A stretch of DNA of 64,000 nucleotides, from positions 119,466 to 183,465 of the forward strand of contig NZ_LMET01000001.1 of the NCBI RefSeq assembly GCF_001426485.1, given 5' to 3'. Below, piece by piece: positions 8,147 to 16,936 of the stretch (positions are counted from its first letter, which is position 1; every line of letters begins with the position of its first letter). Under the pieces are notes generated by a model. The model saw only the letters and a program-made list of their open reading frames with translations, did no database searches and was not told the origin of the DNA. The stretch comes from Aeromicrobium sp. Root472D3 (GTDB lineage Bacteria > Actinomycetota > Actinomycetes > Propionibacteriales > Nocardioidaceae). Position numbers and translations under genes: made by a program.

Positions 8147-9712
8147 ATGACCACCGCGATCCCCGACGCCACGTACCTGCCCGACTTCCTCGCGGCCCGC
8201 GCCACCGAGCGCCCCGGTGCCACGTGCTGGGTGTTCGGCGACCGCACCTGGACGTGGTCGCAGGCCGACGAGTCGGTCCGTCGCGCCGGCGGTGCGCTGC
8301 AAGCGGAGGGCGTCGCCCGCGGCGACCGCGTCGCGGTGCTCGACAGGAACCATCCCGCGGTGCTGCAGGTGCTGCTCGGCGGGTGCCTCGTCGGCGCCGC
8401 GACGACGGTCGTCAACTGGCGGCTCGCCGGCGACGAGCTCGACTACGTCATCAACGACTGCCGCGCCAAGGTGCTGTTCGTCGGCCACCGGCTCGTCGAG
8501 CAGCTGGCGTCGGTGCGCGACCGGCTCGAGCACGTCGAGAAGATCGTCGTGGTCGGTGGCGACGCCGACGAGCTCGAGGCGTGGCTGGCGGCCGCGGCGC
8601 CGATCGACCGCCAGGACGACGTGACGCCCGACGACGTCTGCGTCGTGATGTACAGCTCGGGCACCACCGGACGCCCCAAGGGCGTGCAGCTGACCCAGGC
8701 CGCCATGGTTGAGCACAGCCTCAACGGCGGCGGCAGCACGGCGTACGCCGACGGCGACATGATGCTCGTCGCGATGCCGATGTTCCACGTCGGTGGCACG
8801 TCGTACGCGCTGCTCGGGCCCGTCAACGGCGTCCCCGGGTACATCATCAGCGAGGTCGACGCGACGCTGATGGCCGGCGGGATCCTGGCCGGCTGCACGC
8901 ACGCGTTCCTCGTCCCCGCGGTCGTGGCGGCGCTCGTCGCGGCCGGGCCCGACGCGATGGCGCTGTTCGGCCGCCTCAAGGCCGTCGGCTACGGCGCCGC
9001 CCCGATGCCCCTGCCGGTGCTGCGCGCCGCGATGGCGGCCTGGCCCGACACCTCGTTCCAGCAGGTGTACGGCATGACGGAGTTCGGCGGCGTCATCACG
9101 ATCCTCGAGGACGACGCCCACCGCGACGCCGACCACCCCGAGCGCCTGGTGTCGGCGGGCCGCCCCGTCGCGCACGCCGAGATGCGCATCGTCGACCCCG
9201 CCACGCTCCGCGACGTCCCCGCCGGCGCCTCGGGCGAGATCTGGTTCCGCACCCCGCAGGCCACGATCGGCTACATCGGGCGCCCCGACGACACCGCGGC
9301 ACTCATCACGGACGACGGCTGGGTGCGCACGGGCGACCTCGGCCGCGTCGACGACGGCGGCTTCCTGTTCATCGAGGACCGTCTCAAGGACATGATCATC
9401 ACTGGTGGCGAGAACGTGTACTCCCCCGAGGTCGAGCGGGTGCTGGCCGAGCACCCGGCCGTCGCCGAGATCGCGATCATCGGCGTCCCGGACGACCGGT
9501 GGGGCGAGACGGTGAAGGCGGTCGTGGCCTTCCGCCCCGGCCAGTCCGCGACCCCCGACGAGCTCATCGCGTTCGCGCGGGAACGGCTGGCGGGCTACAA
9601 GGCCCCGTCGTCGATCGACGTCGTCGACGCGCTGCCCCGCAACCCGTCGGGCAAGATCCTGAAGCGCGACCTGCGCAAGCCCTACTGGGGCGACGGCAGC
9701 CGCCAGGTCTGA
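8147..9712 (+). CDS. acyl-CoA synthetase (AMP-forming, FadD-like)
   Basis: A 521-residue ANL-superfamily ligase that activates a carboxylic acid to acyl-AMP and then acyl-CoA. Core motifs in order: YSSGTTGRPKG (about residue 168, phosphate loop), YGMTEFGG (adenine pocket), GWVRTGDLG (domain hinge) and PRNPSGKILKRDLR with the catalytic lysine near the C-terminus. No membrane segment. The chain-length specificity cannot be read; the order of domains and length fit medium- or long-chain fatty acid ligases. The start at the ATG is set by the GAGGAG site. A strong terminator follows at once. Confidence 0.88.
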   Translation: MTTAIPDATYLPDFLAARATERPGATCWVFGDRTWTWSQADESVRRAGGALQAEGVARGDRVAVLDRNHPAVLQVLLGGCLVGAATTVVNWRLAGDELDYVINDCRAKVLFVGHRLVEQLASVRDRLEHVEKIVVVGGDADELEAWLAAAAPIDRQDDVTPDDVCVVMYSSGTTGRPKGVQLTQAAMVEHSLNGGGSTAYADGDMMLVAMPMFHVGGTSYALLGPVNGVPGYIISEVDATLMAGGILAGCTHAFLVPAVVAALVAAGPDAMALFGRLKAVGYGAAPMPLPVLRAAMAAWPDTSFQQVYGMTEFGGVITILEDDAHRDADHPERLVSAGRPVAHAEMRIVDPATLRDVPAGASGEIWFRTPQATIGYIGRPDDTAALITDDGWVRTGDLGRVDDGGFLFIEDRLKDMIITGGENVYSPEVERVLAEHPAVAEIAIIGVPDDRWGETVKAVVAFRPGQSATPDELIAFARERLAGYKAPSSIDVVDALPRNPSGKILKRDLRKPYWGDGSRQV

Positions 9713-9723
9713 CCCGGACATGA

Positions 9724-9762
9724 CGCGGCCCCGGTCATCCAGGGGAGGGGACCGGGGCCGCG
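9724..9762 (+). terminator. rho-independent-like terminator after the acyl-CoA synthetase gene
   Basis: A 13-bp stem (left arm begins CGCGGCCCCGGTC at 9724-9736, right arm 9750-9762) with a 13-base loop, starting 12 bases after the stop. No U-tract. Confidence 0.75.
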
Positions 9763-9842
9763 CTGGCACCAGCCTAACCTCTCGAGCCCCATGGGTCCCA
9801 CACGTCACACGCGTTCCGCGGACACCGGGCCGTCCCACGACA

Positions 9843-9855
9843 TACCCTCGGTCCC
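9843..9855 (+). promoter_or_regulatory. leaderless promoter of DUF1906 paralogue 1
   Basis: TACCCT (9843-9848) and seven bases (CGGTCCC) precede the ATG at 9856. The layout nearly matches that of the next paralogue (TAGCCT, seven bases). Confidence 0.5.
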
Positions 9856-11154
9856 ATGCGTCTCGCCGTCACCGGTCTCGTCACCGGCCTCGTCGCCTCC
9901 CTGTTCCTCGCGTCCCCCGCCCGGGCCGACGGGCCGGAGGCGCCCGGCGACTTCACGGGCCACGGCTTCGACACGTGCATCGCGCCCAGCCAGTCGGTCA
10001 TGGACACGTGGAACCTGACCTCACCGTTCAGCGCCGTCGGCATCTACGTCTCCGGCAACTCCCGCTACTGCGGTGACCGGTACCAGAAGAACCTGACGGC
10101 GTCGTGGGTCACCCGCAACGCCGCGAACGGCTGGAAGTTCATCCCGATCCACGTCGGCCGCCAGGTGCCGTGCTTCAAGAACAACCCGAAGAGCCGCGTG
10201 CAGAAGAAGAAGATGTCGACGAACGTCGCGACGGCCCGGTCGCAGGCCGTCGCCGAGGCCAACGAGACCGTCGCCGCCCTGATCAAGTACGGCTTCGGCC
10301 CCGGCAGCGTCTCGTACCTCGACATCGAGTGGTACGCCCGCACGGCCGCCTGCGACAACGTCCTGCTCGAGTTCGCCGACGCCTGGACCGAGCAGCTGCA
10401 CGCCCAGGGCTACCAGTCGGGGCTGTACTCGAGCGGCTCGGCCGGCATCAAGGTGATCGACGAGGCGCGGCTCGCGGGTCGTCCGGGCCTCACGCTGCCC
10501 GACCACCTGTGGAACGCCTGGGTCAACAAGAAGGCCGACACCAAGGGCGGCCCGTACCTGTCCGACAGCGGCTGGACGAACCACCAGCGCATCCACCAGT
10601 ACCACAACGGCGTCGACGTCACGTACGGCGGCAGGACGCTCAACATCGACAAGAACTTCCTCGACGTCGGACGGGGCTCGGTCCCGTCCCGCCGGGTCGA
10701 CCCGTGCGGGGTCAACGTCACGCTGAAGGCCTATCCGACCCTCCGGGCCGGGGCCAACCGCGCCGAGGTCGCCGCCCTGGAGTGCCTGCTGAAGAAGCAG
10801 AAGCTCATCTCGACGGTCGACACGACGTACGGCGCGGCCACCGTCAAGGCCGTCAACCGGTTCCGCGCGAAGCAGGGCTGGTCCAGGACCGGCGTCGCGA
10901 CGCGCTCGACGTGGACGGCGCTCCTCGCGGCCGGTTCACGCCCCCGCGTGCTCAAGCAGGGATCGGTCGGCGAGCCCGTCTGGCGCCTGCAGCGGTCGCT
11001 GACCGCCGCGGGCCTCACGCCCGGGCTCACGGGGGTCTACGACGCCAGGACGGTCCGCGCGGTACAGGCCTACCGCAAGGCCCGCAGGCTGCCCGGCTAC
11101 ACGACGACCGAGTCGAAGGTCTGGTCGCAGCTGCGCAGCGGCAGGACCGCCTGA
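9856..11154 (+). CDS. secreted DUF1906 glycoside-hydrolase-like protein with two peptidoglycan-binding domains (paralogue 1)
   Basis: A 432-residue exported protein. A Sec signal peptide (about 1-24, cleavage near ARA-DG) is followed by a DUF1906/Rv2525c-like TIM-barrel domain (about 30-260) with GFDTC, AVGIYVSG, SYLDIEWY (acidic residues typical of GH25-like active sites) and a YHNGVD-type end. Two repeats of a peptidoglycan_binding_1 fold lie at about 280-430. Four or more cysteines may form disulfides outside the cell. It probably acts on or binds the cell wall. The next gene is a close paralogue in the same orientation, so this is a tandem duplication. Enzyme activity is unproven for this family. 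Confidence 0.85.
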   Translation: MRLAVTGLVTGLVASLFLASPARADGPEAPGDFTGHGFDTCIAPSQSVMDTWNLTSPFSAVGIYVSGNSRYCGDRYQKNLTASWVTRNAANGWKFIPIHVGRQVPCFKNNPKSRVQKKKMSTNVATARSQAVAEANETVAALIKYGFGPGSVSYLDIEWYARTAACDNVLLEFADAWTEQLHAQGYQSGLYSSGSAGIKVIDEARLAGRPGLTLPDHLWNAWVNKKADTKGGPYLSDSGWTNHQRIHQYHNGVDVTYGGRTLNIDKNFLDVGRGSVPSRRVDPCGVNVTLKAYPTLRAGANRAEVAALECLLKKQKLISTVDTTYGAATVKAVNRFRAKQGWSRTGVATRSTWTALLAAGSRPRVLKQGSVGEPVWRLQRSLTAAGLTPGLTGVYDARTVRAVQAYRKARRLPGYTTTESKVWSQLRSGRTA

Positions 11155-11205
11155 CGGCACGTGCCGTCCTGACGGGCGCAGGGTGACAGACAGGCTGGCA
11201 CGACG

Positions 11206-11218
11206 TAGCCTCGAGCCC
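11206..11218 (+). promoter_or_regulatory. leaderless promoter of DUF1906 paralogue 2
   Basis: TAGCCT (11206-11211) and seven bases (CGAGCCC) precede the ATG at 11219. This favours that start over an in-frame upstream GTG at 11183. Confidence 0.5.
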
Positions 11219-12538
11219 ATGCGTCTGACGACTCCCGCCCTGCTCCGGCACGCGATCCTCGGTCTGGCGGCCGCCGTCACGGCGTCCCTCGTGGTGGCCG
11301 CGCCCGCCGGTGCGGCGACCCCGCCGGCCCCCGGCGGCTTCACGGGGCACGGCTTCGACACGTGCGTCGCCCCCGACCAGGCCACGATGGACACCTGGAA
11401 CCTGACCTCGCCGTTCACGGCCGTCGGCATCTACGTCTCCGGCTCGTCGCGCTACTGCGGCGACGACAAGCAGCCCAACCTGTCGCCGCAGTGGGTCGCG
11501 CAGAACGCCCGCAACGGCTGGCGCTTCCTGCCGATCCACGTCGGCCGTCAGGCGCCGTGCTTCGCCAACAACCCGAAGAGCGCGGTCCAGAAGCAGCTGA
11601 TGTCGCGCAGCGCGGCGACGGCCCGCAAGCAGGCGCGCAGCGAGGCCAAGGAGACCGTCGCGGCCCTCAAGCGGTACGGGTTCGGCAAGCACAGCACCTC
11701 GTACCTCGACATCGAGTACTACACCCGCACCGCCTCGTGCGACCGGGTCGTGCTCGAGTTCGTCGACGCCTGGACCGAGTACCTGCACGCCAAGGGGTAC
11801 AAGTCCGGCGTCTACGGGAGCGGCTCGGCCGCGATCTCGGCGATCGACGAGGCCCGGCGGTCGAAGCGTCGCGGCTTCACCGAGCCCGACCAGCTGTGGG
11901 TCGCGTGGGGCAACGGCCGGGCCAACACCGACGGCGGGCCGTACCTGGCCGACTCGGGCTGGAAGCGCCAGCGCCTGCACCAGTACCAGCTCGACGTCCG
12001 GGCGACGTACGGCGGCACGTCGATCGTGATCGACAGGAACTTCCTCGACGTCGGCAAGGGCTCGCGCGCGGGCAAGCAGTCGAAGCCCTGCGGCGTCACG
12101 CAGTCGTTCACGCGCTACTCCACGCTCAAGGTCGGCTCGAAGGGCACGCAGGTCAAGGCCCTCGAGTGCCTGCTGAAGAAGCAGGGCTTCCTGCGCTCGG
12201 CCGACACCCGCTACGGCATCGGCACGGCCCGGGCGGTCGAGGCCTTCCAGACCTCGAAGGGCTGGACCGCGACCGGCACCGCGTCGCGCACGACCTGGAC
12301 GGCGCTGCTGTCGGCCGGCCGCAGCCCGCGGGTGCTGAAGCAGGGCTCGGTCGGCCCCTCGGTCTACCGCCTGCAGCGCTCGCTCGTCGCCGCCGGCGCG
12401 CGCCTGACCATCTCGGGCGTCTACGACTCGCGCACCGTCGCGGCGGTCAAGGCCTACCGGAAGGCCCGCGGCCTGCCGGGGTACGTCACGGCCGAGGCGT
12501 CGGTCTGGGCCGAGCTGCAGCGCGGCCAGCTCGTCTAG
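11219..12538 (+). CDS. secreted DUF1906 glycoside-hydrolase-like protein with two peptidoglycan-binding domains (paralogue 2)
   Basis: A 439-residue paralogue of the preceding gene with the same order: signal peptide (about 1-33, ending AGAAT), DUF1906 barrel with GFDTC, AVGIYVSGSSRYCGD, GRQAPCFANNPKS and SYLDIEYY, then two peptidoglycan-binding repeats in the last 150 residues. Identity is high throughout, including the linker CLLKKQ and VLKQGSVG motifs, so duplication is fairly recent. It has its own promoter. The catalytic-region Asp-Ile-Glu is kept in both copies. Probable role at the cell wall; the reason for two copies is unknown. Confidence 0.85.
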   Translation: MRLTTPALLRHAILGLAAAVTASLVVAAPAGAATPPAPGGFTGHGFDTCVAPDQATMDTWNLTSPFTAVGIYVSGSSRYCGDDKQPNLSPQWVAQNARNGWRFLPIHVGRQAPCFANNPKSAVQKQLMSRSAATARKQARSEAKETVAALKRYGFGKHSTSYLDIEYYTRTASCDRVVLEFVDAWTEYLHAKGYKSGVYGSGSAAISAIDEARRSKRRGFTEPDQLWVAWGNGRANTDGGPYLADSGWKRQRLHQYQLDVRATYGGTSIVIDRNFLDVGKGSRAGKQSKPCGVTQSFTRYSTLKVGSKGTQVKALECLLKKQGFLRSADTRYGIGTARAVEAFQTSKGWTATGTASRTTWTALLSAGRSPRVLKQGSVGPSVYRLQRSLVAAGARLTISGVYDSRTVAAVKAYRKARGLPGYVTAEASVWAELQRGQLV

Positions 12539-12575
12539 ACCGGCCACGGCTTCCCCCTCCCCCACCCACGTCACG

Positions 12576-13247
12576 ATGGTCCTCGTCTCGGCGCACCGCG
12601 GTGGTGCGGGCGACGTCCACGGCGCCGAGAACACCCTCGAGGCGTTCGAGGCGGCGATCGCGCTGGGGTGCGACTACGTCGAGTTCGACGTGCGGTTCAC
12701 CGCCGACGGCGCCGCGGTCGTCTCGCACGCCGCGGTGCCGGCCGATGCGGACGTGCTGGCGCTCGACGACGTGCTCACGCTCATCCGCGGTCGCGTCGGG
12801 GCGCACGTCGATCTCAAGGTGAGGGGACGCGAGGCCGAGACCGTCCACCGCATCGTCGACGCCCTCGGCGCCGGCTCGGTCGTCGTCACGACCGCCGAGG
12901 ACGCCTCGGTGCGACGCCTGGTCGACTGGGCCGCCGAGCACGCCCCCGGACTGCTGGTGGGGCTGTCGTCCAGCCCGCGGTCGGCCGACGGACGCTGGCA
13001 GCGCCTGCTGGCGCGGGTGGAGTCGGCGTTCGCGCGCACCCGCATCCGCCGGAGCCGCGCCACCGTCGTTGTGGCCCACCGCACGCTCGCCCGCTGGACC
13101 CTGCGCGGCTACGCGAGGCGGCGCGGGCTGCCGCTGCTGGTGTGGACCGTCGACCGTCCCGACGAGCTCGAGCACTGGATGAACGACCCCGCGACGTGGA
13201 TGGTGACGACCAACCATCCCGCCCGGGCCATCGCTGCCAGGCGCTGA
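12576..13247 (+). CDS. glycerophosphodiester phosphodiesterase
   Basis: A 223-residue member of the GDPD family, which cleaves glycerophosphodiesters to glycerol-3-phosphate and an alcohol. The N-terminus has the catalytic HRGG (His8-Arg9) and ENTLEAFEAAI, then YVEFDVRFTADGAAVVSHAA with the metal-binding Glu and Asp and the second His. The C-terminal VWTVDRPDELEHWMN strand-helix is typical. No signal peptide, so cytosolic. The ATG lies 37 bases after the DUF1906 paralogue with no separate promoter seen, so read-through is possible. Ends before the hairpin at 13279-13324. Confidence 0.88.
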   Translation: MVLVSAHRGGAGDVHGAENTLEAFEAAIALGCDYVEFDVRFTADGAAVVSHAAVPADADVLALDDVLTLIRGRVGAHVDLKVRGREAETVHRIVDALGAGSVVVTTAEDASVRRLVDWAAEHAPGLLVGLSSSPRSADGRWQRLLARVESAFARTRIRRSRATVVVAHRTLARWTLRGYARRRGLPLLVWTVDRPDELEHWMNDPATWMVTTNHPARAIAARR

Positions 13248-13278
13248 CCCACACCGTCCGCCCGGCCGTCCCCTGAGC

Positions 13279-13324
13279 GGTGACGGAGCCACGTGTCAGC
13301 GTGCTGATGCGTGGCTCAGCCACC
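13279..13324. terminator. repeated-type bidirectional hairpin (copy A)
   Basis: GAGCCACG (13286-13293) pairs with CGTGGCTC (13310-13317), TCAGC with GCTGA inside, and outer GGTG (13279-13282) with CACC (13321-13324). It lies between convergent genes. It shares its GTGGCTCAG arm with the hairpin at 27816-27861. Confidence 0.65.
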
Positions 13325-13359
13325 GACCCGGGGGTCGGCGCGAAGGCCGCAGGTCCGGG

Positions 13360-13722
13360 TCAGACCTCGTCGAGCGGCAGGAGCGGCGACAGGTCGGAGC
13401 GCTCGCCGGACGCCCGCACGGTCGCGTCGGCCCACGCCAGACGACCACGCCCCAGGGCGATCCAGGTCGCGGGGTCCATCTCGACGACCGCCGGCGGCGT
13501 GCCCCGCGTGTGCCGGGACCCCTCGACGACCTGCACTGCCGCGAACGGCGGGATCCGCACCTCGACGCTCGATCCCGGGGCCTTGGCCACCAGCAGGGCG
13601 GCCAGGTGCTTGGTCGCGGCCTTCAGGTCGGCCCGTGACGGCTCCCCGGCGTCGAGCCGCTCGCAGATCTGCGCGAACTCGTCGTGGGTCAGGGCGGCGT
13701 AGCGCGCCATCGTGCCGGCCAT
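13360..13722 (-). CDS. sterol-carrier-family (SCP-3-like) protein
   Basis: A 120-residue protein resembling the bacterial SCP orthologue domain found next to purine genes in actinomycetes. Features are a helical N-terminus, a strand VEVRIPPFAAVQVVEG, and the PAVVEMDPATWIALGRGRLAWADA core shared with SCP2-type and maleylpyruvate-isomerase C-terminal domains. No catalytic residues are evident. The ATG starts one base after the purL stop, so it is certainly co-transcribed with purL and may be translationally coupled. What it does for purine synthesis is not known. A second in-frame ATG four codons in is an alternative start. Confidence 0.75.
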   Translation of the reverse strand: MAGTMARYAALTHDEFAQICERLDAGEPSRADLKAATKHLAALLVAKAPGSSVEVRIPPFAAVQVVEGSRHTRGTPPAVVEMDPATWIALGRGRLAWADATVRASGERSDLSPLLPLDEV

Positions 13723-13723
13723 G

Positions 13724-16009
<2,286 letters not shown>

Positions 16010-16021
16010 GCCCCGATCCTA
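16010..16021 (-). promoter_or_regulatory. leaderless promoter of purL
   Basis: TAGGAT (16021-16016 on the minus strand) and six bases (CGGGGC) lead to the GTG at 16009. Confidence 0.6.
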
Positions 16022-16059
16022 TCGGTCGTCGCGCCCCACCCTCGCCGCGCTGCGCACCG

Positions 16060-16818
16060 TCACCGTGGGAGCGACGGACGACGCGCGCCCGGCAGGCGTC
16101 CCGCGAGCGAGCTGAGCGGCTCGACCGCCCCGCTCAGGTCGCCGACCGCCGCGTTCAGGCCGGGGATCGCGGCTCCCAGCTCCTCGAGCCGGGGCGCCAG
16201 GCGGTCGAACGTCGCGCCGAGCGCCACGAGCCGGTCGAGGGTGCCGCCGGGGGCGAGGAGCCGCTCGAGCATCCCGCCGTCGGCCAGCAGCTGCTCGACC
16301 AGACCGCCGTCGGCCAAGAGGCGCTCGAGCACCCCGCCCTCGGCCAGCAGCGTGTCGAGCACTCCCCCGTCGACGAGCACGCGGTCGAGCGCGCCCTCCT
16401 CGGCGAGCAGGGTGTCGAGGGCTCCCCCGGGCGCGAGGAAGCGGTAGAGCGGGCCGTCCTCCGACAGCGCCCGGTCAAGGGGGCCGCCGGCCTCGAGCAG
16501 CCGCACGAACGGCCCGTCCTCGTCGGCCATCCGGTCGAGCAGGCCGTCGCGGGCCAGCGCCCTTCCGATCGGCCGGTCGTCGGCCGTCAGGTCCGCCAGG
16601 GTGTTGGCCAGCCCGATGGGCCCGCGCTCGTCGGCGAGGATGCGTCCGAGCTGGTCGAGCAGACCGCCCTCGCTCAGCAGCTGGCCCAGCCGGGCCCCGT
16701 AGCCGCCCTCGCGCAGGATCGGACCCGTGGGCGAGGCCAGCTGCCCCAGCCCCAGGGTGGCGCGCGTCGCCGCGACCGAGACGCGCACGGGGAGCAGGAC
16801 GAGTCCGCGGAGATCCAT
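16060..16818 (-). CDS. decapeptide-repeat protein of unknown function
   Basis: A 252-residue protein I do not recognise. Residues 91-210 are twelve unbroken copies of a ten-residue unit with consensus (G/D)-G-x-L-(D/E)-x-L-L-A-(D/E), for example GGVLERLLAD; weaker copies reach back to about residue 41. The N-terminus (LRGLVLLPVRVSVAATRATLGL) is amphipathic and could touch a membrane; the C-terminus (LEELGAAIPGLNAAVGDLSG) is helical. No signal peptide or cysteine. A regular Leu pattern every ten residues suggests a solenoid of short helices. The start ATG is supported by TACGAT six bases upstream. It follows no operon partner; the downstream neighbour is purL with its own promoter region ending the gap. 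Confidence 0.75.
   Translation of the reverse strand: MDLRGLVLLPVRVSVAATRATLGLGQLASPTGPILREGGYGARLGQLLSEGGLLDQLGRILADERGPIGLANTLADLTADDRPIGRALARDGLLDRMADEDGPFVRLLEAGGPLDRALSEDGPLYRFLAPGGALDTLLAEEGALDRVLVDGGVLDTLLAEGGVLERLLADGGLVEQLLADGGMLERLLAPGGTLDRLVALGATFDRLAPRLEELGAAIPGLNAAVGDLSGAVEPLSSLAGRLPGARRPSLPR
16189..16548 (-). repeat. tandem 30-base coding repeats (12 copies)
   Basis: The DNA encoding residues 91-210 repeats every 30 bases, with recurring ctcgag and ccgccgtcggc-like cores. Copies are diverged rather than identical, so the array is old or under selection. Confidence 0.8.
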
Positions 16819-16830
16819 GACGGCATCGTA
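16819..16830 (-). promoter_or_regulatory. leaderless promoter of the decapeptide-repeat gene
   Basis: TACGAT (16830-16825 on the minus strand) and six bases (GCCGTC) precede the ATG at 16818. Confidence 0.55.
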
Positions 16831-16893
16831 GGACCTTGACATCGGCGGTGTCAGTGTCTGCGCGTCACCTACCCCCCGACGCACCGTTCCGAC

Positions 16894-16929
16894 TATCGTT
16901 GAGCCAGCCAGGGGGCTACCGAAGGAGAG
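16894..16929 (+). promoter_or_regulatory. -10 box and ribosome site of the LuxR/MalT-like gene
   Basis: TATCGT (16894-16899) gives a leader of about 30 bases with AAGGAGAG (16922-16929) before the GTG at 16937. Confidence 0.5.
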
Positions 16930-16936
16930 CCGAGCC

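Noticed and set aside
16189-16548. 30-base tandem repeats considered as a CRISPR array or minisatellite
   Set aside because: There are no spacers, units are diverged, and the period is exactly ten codons in frame with a supported gene.
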